From positions 1 to 45,709 of the forward strand of contig JAQYAI010000061.1 in assembly GCA_029227655.1 (NCBI GenBank): 45,709 nucleotides of DNA, given 5' to 3'. The position numbers and the translations under genes were made by a program. Position 1 is the first letter of the stretch, and every line of letters begins with the position of its first letter. This stretch comes from a bacterium (GTDB lineage: Bacteria > Bacillota > Clostridia > Lachnospirales > Lachnospiraceae). The notes below the pieces were generated by a model that had not been told where the DNA came from, made no database searches, and saw only the letters and a program-made list of their open reading frames with translations. Positions 33,213-42,430 of this stretch are shown piece by piece.

Positions 33213-34505
33213 ATGGATGAAAAAGAAAGAGACGAGAGAGAAAAGCATGATAGAGAGCGACAGATCAAGCGCAGAAAATTAAAGCAAGAGCGAATCAGAC
33301 GAATTCGGAAAATGAGGATTTTGGGTTATATTGCAGTGATTCTTGTTCTGCTCCTGATTGGTGTCAGCGTTTATGCCTGTTTAAACAAGGAGAATAAAGA
33401 AGCAAAAGAGCCGGAAAAGAAGGTAGAAGATACCGAAAAGAACGTGGAAGAAGTTTATGCAGAGCCGGAGATTGATATTGTGATGGTCGGTGATATTCTG
33501 CTTCATGAGCCGGTACAGGAGAGTGGAAAGCTTGCAGACGGAACCTACAATTACGATCATCTCTTCGCAAATGTAGCGGAAGATATTCAGGCAGCCGATA
33601 TTGCGATTGCAAATCAGGAGGTTATTTTAGGAGGAACAGAGATTGGCCTCTCCGGATATCCTAATTTTAACGGACCGTTTGAGGTGGGAGATGCGTTGGC
33701 GAAAGCGGGATTTAATGTTGTGCTTCATGCGACGAACCATACCCTGGACAGAGGGAAAGAGGCACTTGTGAACTGTATGAATTTCTGGAAACAGAAACAC
33801 AGTGATGTGGCAGTGCTTGGAATTTTTGATTCACAGGAAGCCTACGATAATGATATTTATGTTTACGAACAGGATGGAATCAAAATTGCAATTCTGAACT
33901 ACACTTATGGGACGAATGGAATGCCGTTCCCGGAGGACATGCCATTTGCACTTGCCATGCTGGACGAGGAAAAAGTTGTTTCCGATATCGAGAAAGCCAA
34001 TGAACTTGCGGATTTTGTTGTGGTCTGTCCACATTGGGGAACAGAATATGAACACACAGAGGATGCAGGGCAGGAATACTGGACCAAAGTCTTCCTCGAA
34101 CATGGAGTAGATCTTGTGCTTGGCACTCATACGCATTATATACAGCCGGTAGAAATGTTAAGAGATGAAAATGGGAATACTATGCTTGTATACTATTCTC
34201 TTGGCAATTTCATCAACGCGACTGCTGAAAGCGGAAGTGGAACTGCAGACCGTATGATTGGCGAGATGGCAGAAATTACAGTAGCTAGAAAAGAAAATGG
34301 TGAAGTATATATCAAAGATTATGGTGCGGAACCACTGGTCACACAGCTTTTATATGGCACACAGGAAATCACGACATATAAACTGTCTGATTACACAGAA
34401 GAACTGGCCGCACAGAATAAGATTCTTGAGAAAGATTCCGTGTTCAGTCTGGAATTCTGTCAGAATCTTTGTAAGAAAGTTTTAGGAGAATTATATCATG
34501 AGTAA
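33213..34505 (+). CDS. CapA family (PGA_cap) metallophosphatase-like protein
   Basis: A 430-aa protein with a charged cytoplasmic start (DEKERDEREKHDRER), one membrane helix at about residues 32-54, a Glu/Lys-rich linker, then an extracytoplasmic CapA domain: DIVMVGDILLHEPV, ANQEVILGG, ATNHTLDRG, CPHWGTEYEH and LGTHTHYIQPVE, the metal-binding blocks of the calcineurin-like fold. CapA proteins are named for poly-gamma-glutamate capsule synthesis, but no other cap gene is here, so a cell-envelope role is all that can be said. The last eight bases overlap polA. Confidence 0.85.
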   Translation: MDEKERDEREKHDRERQIKRRKLKQERIRRIRKMRILGYIAVILVLLLIGVSVYACLNKENKEAKEPEKKVEDTEKNVEEVYAEPEIDIVMVGDILLHEPVQESGKLADGTYNYDHLFANVAEDIQAADIAIANQEVILGGTEIGLSGYPNFNGPFEVGDALAKAGFNVVLHATNHTLDRGKEALVNCMNFWKQKHSDVAVLGIFDSQEAYDNDIYVYEQDGIKIAILNYTYGTNGMPFPEDMPFALAMLDEEKVVSDIEKANELADFVVVCPHWGTEYEHTEDAGQEYWTKVFLEHGVDLVLGTHTHYIQPVEMLRDENGNTMLVYYSLGNFINATAESGSGTADRMIGEMAEITVARKENGEVYIKDYGAEPLVTQLLYGTQEITTYKLSDYTEELAAQNKILEKDSVFSLEFCQNLCKKVLGELYHE

Positions 34506-37107
34506 AATCGTATTGATCGATGGTCACAGTATTTTGAATAGAGCATTTTTCGGACTTCCCGATCTGACAAACGCAGAAGGGCTTCATACAAATGCGATTT
34601 ATGGCTTTTTAAATATTATGTTTAAGATACTGGAGGAAGAAAAACCAGAATATCTCACAGTGGCATTTGATGTGCATGCGCCGACCTTCCGGCATGAAAT
34701 GTATGAAGAATACAAAGGAACCCGCAGACCAATGGCAGAAGAACTTCGCCAGCAGGTACCTGTGATCAAAGAAGTACTCGCTGCCATGGGAGTGAAGATC
34801 GTGGAGAAAGCCGGGCTTGAAGCAGACGATATTCTTGGAACTTTATCGAGAAAATGTGAAGAAAATGGAATGGAAGTCGTTATCATTTCCGGGGATCGTG
34901 ATCTGCTTCAGCTTGCCACAGAACATGTGGAAATCCGTATTCCAAAGACGAAGCGAACAGGAACAGAGATTGAAAATTATTATGCGGCGGATGTAAAAGA
35001 AAAATATCAGGTCACACCAAAAGAATTTATCGATGTGAAAGCACTTATGGGGGATACCTCAGACAATATTCCGGGTGTGCCAAACATTGGAGAGAAGACT
35101 GCAACAAAAATTATCGTAGAATATGGTTCCATTGAAAATGCATATGAGCATGCGTCAGAAATAAAACCGCCAAGGGCAGCTAAAAATCTGGTGGAATTCT
35201 GGGAGCAGGCAAAACTCAGTAAAGTACTTGCAACAATTGAATTAAATGCAGAGTTTGATTATGATATGAATGAAGCAAAGCTTGGAAATCTGTACACGGA
35301 AGAAGCCTATGTCTATTTCCAGCGTCTTCAGTTCAAGAATCTTCTGTCGCGTTTTGATGTACAGACAGAAAATGCACTGGAAGATTATTTTAAAGTAGTA
35401 AAATCTGTAAAAGACGCAGAAAAAATATTTGAAAAAGCAGAAAAAGCAGAGGTTGTCGGTATTGCTCTTTATAAAGATATAACGAATGTACTTCCATTAT
35501 TTGTAAATGAAGCAGGGATTACAGGTGCAGCCATTGCCTTTGGAAAGAAGGATATCTATTGTATTTCTTCTGAAAAGGGGCTGGATATCCAGTGGCTGCT
35601 CGAAAGGATCACAGCACTTTCAGATAAAGCAGCCCATATCGCGGTGTTTGATCTGAAAGAGAAACTTTCACAGATTCCGATTCATAGAGAAGACGTGTGT
35701 TTTGATGCGACGATCGCGGCATATTTGTTGAATCCTCTGAAGAATGATTATACGTACACAGATGTGGCGCAGGAGCATCTGAATCTGCTGATCGATGAAA
35801 AAGCATCCATCCAGACAAAGGCCTGCTATGAAGCGTACACGGCCTTTGCTGCGTATGAGGTTCTTGCTAAGAAATTAGAGGAGCAGGGCATGGAAAGACT
35901 GTTCCGGGAAGTGGAAATGCCACTTGTCTTTACCTTGTTCGGAATGGAACAGGCCGGGGTGAAAATCGAAGCGGAAGCGCTGAAGGCATACGGGCAGAAG
36001 CTTGGAGAACAGATTGCAATTTTAGAAAAGGAAATCTATACACTTGCAGGAGAAGAATTTAACATCAATTCACCCAAACAGCTTGGTGTTGTCCTTTTTG
36101 AACATTTGTCACTTCCGAATGGAAAGAAGACAAAGACCGGTTATTCGACAGCAGCAGATGTTCTGGAAAAGCTGGCACCAGATTACCCGGTTGTTTCAAA
36201 GATTCTGGAATATCGTCAGCTCAGTAAATTAAAATCGACTTATGCAGACGGGCTTGCTGTATTTATCCAGGATGATCAGAGAATTCATGGAAAATTCAAC
36301 CAGACCATCACGGCTACTGGAAGAATCAGCAGTACAGAGCCGAATCTTCAGAATATTCCGATCCGAATGGAACTTGGAAGACTGATTCGTAAAGTATTTA
36401 TTCCGGAAGATGGCTATGTGTTCGTGGATGCAGATTATTCACAGATCGAGCTTCGTGTACTTGCCCATTGTTCTGGTGATAAAGAACTGATTCAGGCATA
36501 TAAAGAAGCGCAGGACATTCACAGGATTACAGCTTCACAGGTGTTCCACACGCCATTTGAAGAAGTGACGGATCTGCAGAGAAGAAATGCAAAAGCGGTG
36601 AACTTCGGAATTGTGTATGGAATCAGTTCTTTCGGACTGAGTCAGGATTTAAGTATCACAAGAAAAGAAGCGCAGGAATATATCGAACGGTATTTTGAGA
36701 CTTATCCGGGAATTAAGAAATTTCTGGATGACGCTGTTGCCCATGCGAAAGAAAATGGTTATGTGGCGACGATGTTCGGAAGAAGACGGCCAATTCCAGA
36801 GCTTTCATCAAGCAATTTCATGCAGAGACAGTTCGGAGAACGAATTGCAATGAATTCGCCGATTCAGGGTGCGGCGGCAGATATAATGAAAATTGCCATG
36901 ATTGCGGTAGATAAGGAACTTAAGAACAGAAAGATGAAATCGAGACTGGTCTTACAGGTGCATGATGAACTTCTCATTGAGGCATGGAAAGATGAAATAG
37001 AGGAAGTAAAAGAAATTCTGAAGAGGGGCATGGAAGGAGCGGCATCTCTGGAGGTTCCACTTGAAATTGATATGCATGTAGGAGAAAACTGGTACGAGGC
37101 AAAATAG
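34498..37107 (+). CDS. polA: DNA polymerase I
   Basis: Fills gaps and removes RNA primers in replication and repair. The 869-aa protein has the 5'-3' exonuclease domain (1-~290: LIDGHSILNRAFFG, EADDILGTL, SGDRDLLQL, MGDTSDNIPGVPNIGEKTA), a middle 3'-5' exonuclease-like domain (~300-470) without the acidic DEDD residues, thus no proofreading, and the polymerase domain with DADYSQIELRVLAH (motif A), RRNAKAVNFGIVYG (motif B) and LQVHDELLIEA (motif C). ATG 34498 overlaps the CapA gene by eight bases, indicating coupling. coaE follows ten bases on. Confidence 0.97.
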   Translation: MSKIVLIDGHSILNRAFFGLPDLTNAEGLHTNAIYGFLNIMFKILEEEKPEYLTVAFDVHAPTFRHEMYEEYKGTRRPMAEELRQQVPVIKEVLAAMGVKIVEKAGLEADDILGTLSRKCEENGMEVVIISGDRDLLQLATEHVEIRIPKTKRTGTEIENYYAADVKEKYQVTPKEFIDVKALMGDTSDNIPGVPNIGEKTATKIIVEYGSIENAYEHASEIKPPRAAKNLVEFWEQAKLSKVLATIELNAEFDYDMNEAKLGNLYTEEAYVYFQRLQFKNLLSRFDVQTENALEDYFKVVKSVKDAEKIFEKAEKAEVVGIALYKDITNVLPLFVNEAGITGAAIAFGKKDIYCISSEKGLDIQWLLERITALSDKAAHIAVFDLKEKLSQIPIHREDVCFDATIAAYLLNPLKNDYTYTDVAQEHLNLLIDEKASIQTKACYEAYTAFAAYEVLAKKLEEQGMERLFREVEMPLVFTLFGMEQAGVKIEAEALKAYGQKLGEQIAILEKEIYTLAGEEFNINSPKQLGVVLFEHLSLPNGKKTKTGYSTAADVLEKLAPDYPVVSKILEYRQLSKLKSTYADGLAVFIQDDQRIHGKFNQTITATGRISSTEPNLQNIPIRMELGRLIRKVFIPEDGYVFVDADYSQIELRVLAHCSGDKELIQAYKEAQDIHRITASQVFHTPFEEVTDLQRRNAKAVNFGIVYGISSFGLSQDLSITRKEAQEYIERYFETYPGIKKFLDDAVAHAKENGYVATMFGRRRPIPELSSSNFMQRQFGERIAMNSPIQGAAADIMKIAMIAVDKELKNRKMKSRLVLQVHDELLIEAWKDEIEEVKEILKRGMEGAASLEVPLEIDMHVGENWYEAK

Positions 37108-37117
37108 AGGATTTGGA

Positions 37118-37720
37118 ATGAGAAAAATCGGAATTACGGGAGGCGTTGGCTCCGGAAAGAGCAGAGTTCTGGAATATCTGGAGGATATCCCGGGCGTGGC
37201 AGTGTATCAGGCGGATCTGATTGCGCGTCAGCTACAGATGCCCGGGCAGAAATGTTATGAAGCAATTGCAGAGTATTTTGGGACAGAAATTCTGGCAGAA
37301 GATCAAACAATCGACAGGAAACGCCTGGGAGAACTGGTCTTTCAGGATAGAGCAAAATTGCAGATTTTGAACAATATGGTCCATCCGGCCGTGAATCAGA
37401 GAATCAAAGAATTGATTCAAGAAGAGGATAAAATGGGAACCAGGATATTTTTTCTGGAAGCGGCCCTTCTGACTGATGCATTTTACAGACAGATTCTGGA
37501 TGAAATCTGGTATATTTACACAGAAGAACCGGTGCGGCGGGAGCGCTTAAAAGCATCCAGACATTATACAGAGGAAAAGATCACCAGTATGATAAATTCA
37601 CAACCGTCAGAAGAGATGTTCCGTACATTCTGTGACAAGATCCTGGATAATACGGGTGATTTTGAAAAAACAATAAAACAGATAGATGACCTGCTGCAAA
37701 GCAGTGGGAAACAGGAGTAG
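37118..37720 (+). CDS. coaE: Dephospho-CoA kinase
   Basis: Phosphorylates the 3'-OH of dephospho-CoA, the last step of coenzyme A synthesis. The 200-aa P-loop kinase starts MRKIGITGGVGSGKS (Walker A at 8-15), then ADLIARQLQMPG, the LVF and VHPAV blocks and EAALLTDAFY, and the C-terminal NTGDFEKTIKQIDDLL. The polA-coaE order is common in Firmicutes, which supports the call. Three bases separate it from the next gene. Confidence 0.94.
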   Translation: MRKIGITGGVGSGKSRVLEYLEDIPGVAVYQADLIARQLQMPGQKCYEAIAEYFGTEILAEDQTIDRKRLGELVFQDRAKLQILNNMVHPAVNQRIKELIQEEDKMGTRIFFLEAALLTDAFYRQILDEIWYIYTEEPVRRERLKASRHYTEEKITSMINSQPSEEMFRTFCDKILDNTGDFEKTIKQIDDLLQSSGKQE

Positions 37721-37723
37721 AAA

Positions 37724-38521
37724 ATGAGATTATGCAGTATTGCGAGCGGCAGCAGCGGAAATTGCATTTATGTGGGAAGCAATAATACCCATCTGCTGGT
37801 CGATACCGGAATCAGTAAGAAGAAAATCGAAGAGGGCTTAAAAGAGCTGGAAATCAAAGGGGAGGAATTAAGCGGAATTCTGGTCACACATGAGCATGTG
37901 GACCACGTTCAGGGACTCGGAGTTTTCTGTAGAAAATACGAAATTCCAGTCTATGCCACAAAAGGGACGCTTCGGGGAATTCAGGCCTTAAGAAGTCTTG
38001 GGAAAATGCCGGAAGGCCTCTATCATGAGATCAAAGCAGATGAAGAATTTTCCTTGGGGGATATTCAGGTTCATCCATTTGCCATTTCACATGATGCCAA
38101 TGAGCCGACGGGATACAGGTTTCAGAGTGGAGAAAAAAGAGTCGCAGTTGCGACAGACCTTGGAAAATATGATGAATACATTGTAAATAATTTGAAAAAT
38201 CTGGATGCACTTTTGTTAGAATCGAATCATGATGTACATATGCTGGAAGTGGGACCTTACCCATATCCGTTAAAACAAAGAGTGCTTGGTGACCGGGGAC
38301 ATTTATCAAATGAGTTGTCAGGACGTCTTCTTTGTGATATACTACATGATCATTTAAAGAAAGTACTCTTAGGGCATTTGAGTAAAGAAAATAATTATGA
38401 GAAGCTGGCATATGAGACAGTAAAACTGGAAATTACTTTGGGAGATAATCCATACAAAGGGGAAGATATTCCAATTTCAGTTGCAAAGAGAGACCGCAGG
38501 TCAGAAATTGTTGTTGTTTAG
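37724..38521 (+). CDS. MBL-fold metallohydrolase, WalJ/YycJ family
   Basis: A 265-aa metallo-beta-lactamase-fold hydrolase. The metal motif is VTHEHVDHVQGL (residues ~53-64), preceded by LLVDTGISKKKIEEGL, followed by ISHDANEPTGYRF, VATDLGKYDEYI and LLESNHDVHML; HLSKENN is near the end. YycJ/WalJ proteins are linked to the WalKR cell-wall system and DNA repair in Bacilli as 5'-3' exonuclease-like enzymes (family knowledge). Here it is the fourth gene of the capA-polA-coaE operon, close to polA, which fits a DNA-related role. Confidence 0.88.
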   Translation: MRLCSIASGSSGNCIYVGSNNTHLLVDTGISKKKIEEGLKELEIKGEELSGILVTHEHVDHVQGLGVFCRKYEIPVYATKGTLRGIQALRSLGKMPEGLYHEIKADEEFSLGDIQVHPFAISHDANEPTGYRFQSGEKRVAVATDLGKYDEYIVNNLKNLDALLLESNHDVHMLEVGPYPYPLKQRVLGDRGHLSNELSGRLLCDILHDHLKKVLLGHLSKENNYEKLAYETVKLEITLGDNPYKGEDIPISVAKRDRRSEIVVV

Positions 38522-38550
38522 TATAAGTATTAAAAAAAGGAGGTTCTCAA

Positions 38551-39408
38551 ATGGGAAAGATTGCGATTATGACTGACAGTAATAGTGGAATTACGCAGGC
38601 AGAGGGGAAGAAACTTGGAGTTTATGTACTTCCGATGCCGTTTTATATAAATGATGAACTGTTTTACGAAGATATTACACTTACTCAGGAAGAGTTTTAT
38701 AAAAGATTGGAAGAAGATGCAGACATCAAGACTTCACAGCCGGGACCTGGAGATGTAATGGGAATGTGGGACAAGATTTTGGAAGAATATGATGAAGTCG
38801 TATATATACCGATGTCCAGCGGGCTTAGCGGTTCCTGTGAGACTGCAATGATGCTGGCTCAGGATTATGATGGGAAAGTTCAGGTGGTCAATAACCAGAG
38901 AATTTCCGTTACACTATATCGTTCTGTGATGGAAGCAAAGGAATTAGCTGCAAAAGGAAGAAGTGCTTTGGAAATCAAGGAATTGCTGGAAGCGACCAAA
39001 TTTGATTCTGATATTTACGTTACTTTAGATACTTTGAAATATTTGAAAAAAGGCGGAAGACTGACACCGGCTGCTGCTGCAATCGGGACGGTCCTTAATT
39101 TGAAACCGGTACTCAGAATCAAGGGAGAAAAGCTGGATGCTTTTGCAAAGACAAGAGGATGGAAGGCATCAAAGAAAAAGATGCTTGCTACTTGTCAGGA
39201 ACTTCTGGATACAGAGTTTAAGGGAGCAGAAGTGTATATTGACGCTGCATATAGTGGAAACAGGGAAGATGCCGAAGAGTGGAAAAAGGAAATCGAAGAA
39301 GCATTTCCGGGATATGACGTCTATATGGCTCCATTGTCACTCAGTGTAGCCTGTCATATCGGAGCAGGGTCAAAGGCGATTACGATTACAAAGAAATTAG
39401 ATAGATAG
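38551..39408 (+). CDS. DegV family fatty-acid-binding protein
   Basis: A 285-aa DegV protein that binds a fatty acid for the FakA kinase. Visible marks: IMTDSNSGI at the start, VLPMPFYINDELFYED, TSQPGPGDV, the SSGLSGS acyl-carboxylate binding motif near residue 91, LDTLKYLKKGGRL, and LSLSVACHIGAGSKAI near the end. The FakA-type kinase gene is not in the window. ATG 38551 follows AAAGGAGG; a strong terminator lies 25 bases after the stop. Confidence 0.92.
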   Translation: MGKIAIMTDSNSGITQAEGKKLGVYVLPMPFYINDELFYEDITLTQEEFYKRLEEDADIKTSQPGPGDVMGMWDKILEEYDEVVYIPMSSGLSGSCETAMMLAQDYDGKVQVVNNQRISVTLYRSVMEAKELAAKGRSALEIKELLEATKFDSDIYVTLDTLKYLKKGGRLTPAAAAIGTVLNLKPVLRIKGEKLDAFAKTRGWKASKKKMLATCQELLDTEFKGAEVYIDAAYSGNREDAEEWKKEIEEAFPGYDVYMAPLSLSVACHIGAGSKAITITKKLDR

Positions 39409-39432
39409 GATTTTACATTTGTGTCATTGTGT

Positions 39433-39463
39433 CAGGGTGGATAGGATTATCCACCCTGTTTTT
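39433..39463. terminator. Bidirectional terminator between degV and tmcAL
   Basis: CAGGGTGGATA-ggat-TATCCACCCTG (11-bp perfect stem) then TTTTT in plus orientation. It adjoins the stop codon of the minus-strand tmcAL gene; without an A-run at its left it should work best for degV. Confidence 0.85.
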
Positions 39464-40691
39464 ATGAAAGGATGCAGAGGGACTGCGAATGTTCTTCTAC
39501 GAAAGGAGTTCTGAATTTATCTGTCACAACTGTTTCGTATAAATTTGCGGCATAACAATCCTTTTTAAGCATCAGCTCGCCGGTTTCTGAAAGAGAATCA
39601 CAGTTGCCTATTTTGGTGATGACAGGAATCCGGCTATGTTCTTTGAACTCTTTTAATACAGGACTGTCAGATCTTCGAAAACCAAGTACACGGGCATAAT
39701 GGCAATATCCGTTCGTTTTACAGGAAGATAAATCGGTCTGCTTTATGTCCAGAACAATATGCATAAGGGCACGGCTGATCCTGCTGAAGGTAAGTTCTTT
39801 TGTTTTCAGTAGCTCGCAGAACTGAGACCATCCCAGGAATTGGTTGCGAAGATTTATGATCCGGTGTGCCAGATCCTCAGAGATATCAGCATAAGTGCAG
39901 AGGCTTTCCTGCGTTTCGGATAAAAGTCTGTATTTCAGAAGCAGAGAAAAATCATCGCATGTGAAAGGTCCTTTTTCTGTACAATAGTCTTGTATTAGTG
40001 TGTAAGCAGAGGAAGGTACCTGTGCGGAAATGTTATTTATGGTATTTTGAGCAAAGCATTTTCGTATCGCAGATGCGGAACTGTATTGTTCGTGCAGATC
40101 TGTTTCGTGATAGCCGGCCCCCTTTCGTTTGATGGTAAAAGGGGTGATATCACTGTGAAGTGCATATAACGCTTTGAGATATTCAATTCCCAGAATATTA
40201 TTTGGCTCTGTTAAAACTTTTGACAGGTTTTCATTCTGTGTGTATGCTGCAAATGCCTGTTGTCTTGCCAGGGGATAGGACATTCCCTGACGGAGATACG
40301 ATTGCAGTTGTTCTTTGTAAGACTCGGGTTCTTCATGAAGAATTTTCGCGATTGTTTTTAGTTCATTCAGATTTCCAGATTCACTTCCAAAGCATAATGC
40401 ATCAATACAGCCAAGCGAATGTAGCAGGTTGACAGCGCCATGGGCAAAATATTCTGCACTTCCAGTGGCAAAACATACCGGAAGCTCCAGGATAACAGAG
40501 GCGCCTTCCAAAAGCGCCATTTTCGCGCGCAGATGCTTTGGAAAAATGGCAGGCTCGCCGCGCTGTACAAAATCGCCGCTCATAACGACGACAGCGGTGT
40601 CGCAATTTGATGTTTTAAGTGCTTCTCTTATATGAAAAGCATGTCCGTTATGGAACGGATTATATTCAGCAATGATTCCAAGAATTTTCAT
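39462..40691 (-). CDS. tmcAL: tRNA(Met) cytidine acetate ligase TmcAL
   Basis: TmcAL forms N4-acetylcytidine at the wobble base of elongator tRNA-Met using acetate and ATP. The 409-aa protein starts with the nucleotidyltransferase signature ILGIIAEYNPFHNGH, then VVMSGDFVQRGEPAIF, LELPVCFATGSAEYFA and NNILGIEYLKAL; the C-terminal part has RVLGFRR. ATG 40689-40691 follows AAGGAGATT on the minus strand. It is divergent from mgtE, and their promoters overlap. Use of acetate is consistent with an acetogenic or acetate-producing lifestyle (ackA nearby), though this is only context. Confidence 0.93.
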   Translation of the reverse strand: MKILGIIAEYNPFHNGHAFHIREALKTSNCDTAVVVMSGDFVQRGEPAIFPKHLRAKMALLEGASVILELPVCFATGSAEYFAHGAVNLLHSLGCIDALCFGSESGNLNELKTIAKILHEEPESYKEQLQSYLRQGMSYPLARQQAFAAYTQNENLSKVLTEPNNILGIEYLKALYALHSDITPFTIKRKGAGYHETDLHEQYSSASAIRKCFAQNTINNISAQVPSSAYTLIQDYCTEKGPFTCDDFSLLLKYRLLSETQESLCTYADISEDLAHRIINLRNQFLGWSQFCELLKTKELTFSRISRALMHIVLDIKQTDLSSCKTNGYCHYARVLGFRRSDSPVLKEFKEHSRIPVITKIGNCDSLSETGELMLKKDCYAANLYETVVTDKFRTPFVEEHSQSLCILS

Positions 40692-40710
40692 GTTATGAGA
40701 AAGAATCTCC

Positions 40711-40739
40711 TTGTATATTATTTTTGAAAAGATTATACT
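40711..40739 (+). promoter_or_regulatory. mgtE promoter
   Basis: TTGTAT (40711-40716), 17 bases, TATACT (40734-40739). Leader about 50 bases, too short for an M-box riboswitch. Confidence 0.65.
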
Positions 40740-40760
40740 ATAAAAGAATTAAATTAGCAA
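40732..40760 (-). promoter_or_regulatory. tmcAL promoter, overlapping the mgtE -10 box
   Basis: Minus strand TTGCTA, 17 bases, TATAAT. Its -10 (40732-40737) shares four bases with the mgtE -10 (40734-40739), so RNA polymerase cannot use both at once. Confidence 0.6.
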
Positions 40761-40797
40761 AATAATCTATAAGTAAAAACGAAAGGAGAAAACCAAG

Positions 40798-42150
40798 ATG
40801 GAACATGAAAAGATTTTGGGACTCCTGGAGAACAGGCAGTATAAAATTTTAAAAGATGAACTGGAAAATTGTTACCCTGTTGACATTGCAGAACTGATGG
40901 AAGAACTGGATGAAAAGCAGGTCCTTATTATTTTCCGACTTTTAGATAAAGATAATGCAGCGGAAACATTTTCCTATATGAACGGTGATATGCGTGAGAC
41001 GTTGATCAATGCGCTTACGGATTCCGAATTGGAAGAAGTCATGGACGAGATGTATCTGGATGATGTTGTTGATGTGTTGGAAGAACTCCCGGCCAATGTA
41101 GTAGACCGTCTTCTCATGGCTACCGATGAAGAGACCCGCCAGCAGATCAATTCGCTGCTTAAATATCCAGAGAACAGCGCCGGAAGTGTCATGAATGTGG
41201 AATATATCGGGCTTCGCCCGGACATGACAGTAGAAGAAGCGATTCTGAAGATCCGGCAGGTCGGTATTAATAAAGAGACCATCTATACCTGCTATGTTAC
41301 AGATAAGCGAAAGTTAATCGGGGTCGTCGACGTTAAGGATCTTCTGACGAACAGCGATACCCGTACCATGGAAGAGATTATGGACACGAATGTCCTTTAT
41401 GCGCATACTCTGGATGATCAGGAAGATGTGGCACAGATGATTAATAAATACGGTCTTGTTGCCATTCCAATCGTAGACAGAGAAGGTTATCTGGTCGGAA
41501 TTGTAACGGTAGACGACGCTATGGAAGTCTTACAGGATGAGACGACCGAAGATATGAGCATGATGGCCGGTATCAGTCCTACAGAGGACAGTTATTTTGG
41601 AACCAGTGTGTTCCAGCACGCGAAGAGCAGAAGTGTATGGCTGATTTTCCTGATGCTGTCGGCAACATTCAGTGGACTGGTTCTGGATCATTTCTCGCCG
41701 GTCATTCTGGCGATGCCTGTGTTAAATGCATTTGTGCCAATGCTTACAGGTACTGGAGGTAACTGTGGTTCCCAGAGCTCGACACTGGTCATTCGTGGAC
41801 TTACAGTTGGCGAGATAGAGTTTAAAGACATTTTTAAAGTTATTTTTAAAGAAGTAAGAGTTGCACTTATGGTGGGTGTTTTCCTCGCGGTTATCAATGG
41901 AATCCGTGTCGTGATCATGTATCAGGGAAAAGTAGAGAGTCCAATGCTGCTTGCATTTGCACTTGGAATTACTTTGATTTGTACGATTACGCTGGCGAAG
42001 GTCGTTGGATGTACCCTGCCGCTGGCAGCCGAGAAAATAGGACTTGACCCAGCAATCATGGCGGCACCTCTTATCACGACAATTGTGGATACTTGTACAA
42101 CATTTGTATATTTTACGATTGTATGCTGGATATTCCGTTTATCTGCTTAG
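40798..42150 (+). CDS. mgtE: Magnesium transporter MgtE
   Basis: A 450-aa Mg2+ channel/transporter. The order is an N-terminal helical superfamily domain (1-~125, acidic, with EELDEKQVLIIF), two CBS domains (~130-250: SAGSVMNVEYIGLRPDMTVEEA and VAIPIVDREGYLVGIVTVDDAMEVL), a plug helix, and five membrane helices (~285-450) with MLTGTGGNCGSQSS, the pore signature, and DPAIMAAPLITTIVDTC. Mg binding to the N and CBS domains closes the channel. ATG 40798 follows AAAGGAGAA. A palindromic element starts five bases after the stop. Confidence 0.95.
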   Translation: MEHEKILGLLENRQYKILKDELENCYPVDIAELMEELDEKQVLIIFRLLDKDNAAETFSYMNGDMRETLINALTDSELEEVMDEMYLDDVVDVLEELPANVVDRLLMATDEETRQQINSLLKYPENSAGSVMNVEYIGLRPDMTVEEAILKIRQVGINKETIYTCYVTDKRKLIGVVDVKDLLTNSDTRTMEEIMDTNVLYAHTLDDQEDVAQMINKYGLVAIPIVDREGYLVGIVTVDDAMEVLQDETTEDMSMMAGISPTEDSYFGTSVFQHAKSRSVWLIFLMLSATFSGLVLDHFSPVILAMPVLNAFVPMLTGTGGNCGSQSSTLVIRGLTVGEIEFKDIFKVIFKEVRVALMVGVFLAVINGIRVVIMYQGKVESPMLLAFALGITLICTITLAKVVGCTLPLAAEKIGLDPAIMAAPLITTIVDTCTTFVYFTIVCWIFRLSA

Positions 42151-42154
42151 AAAA

Positions 42155-42312
42155 TTTGTAACAGTTCAGCCATGCGCTTCAAAGAGAAAGAAAACAACTG
42201 AGAGTTTACTCGCAAAAGTTGTTTTCTTTCTTTTGAAGCATATGGCGCTCTGCCGAAGCGAGAAGTAGCTGCATCGCAGCGGATTCGAGCTGCATGGCTG
42301 AACTGTTACAAA
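42155..42312. repeat. Dispersed palindromic element, full copy B
   Basis: Outer arms TTTGTAACAGTTCAGCCATGC (42155-42175) and complement (42292-42312) are a perfect 21 bp. The inner hairpin has arms with AGAAAGAAAACAACT and AGTTGTTTTCTTTCT, and GCTTC/GAAGC at its base. A third hairpin is GCTGC-ATC-GCAGC. Relative to copy A both arms of the inner hairpin change together. AAAATT occurs on both flanks. It separates mgtE from the ackA promoter and could work as a terminator-like structure for mgtE. Confidence 0.88.
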
Positions 42313-42337
42313 AAATTCGTTAAAAACATAACAACTA

Positions 42338-42366
42338 TTGTGTACCACGTTTTAATGAGATATAAT
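42338..42366 (+). promoter_or_regulatory. Promoter of ackA
   Basis: TTGTGT (42338-42343), 17 bases, TATAAT (42361-42366), about 65 bases before the start codon. Confidence 0.75.
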
Positions 42367-42430
42367 ATGAAATATAACGGGCTTATATTGTAAACAAATG
42401 AAGTAAAGCCGCGAAGGGAGAATTAGACCA

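Noticed and set aside
33070-33282. 70-aa ORF starting inside the tRNA gene
   Set aside because: Reads through tRNA-Leu and its terminator and overlaps the CapA-like start in another frame.
40740-40797. M-box magnesium riboswitch before mgtE
   Set aside because: The leader between the promoter and the start codon is about 50 bases, too short for the fold, and shows no matching stems.
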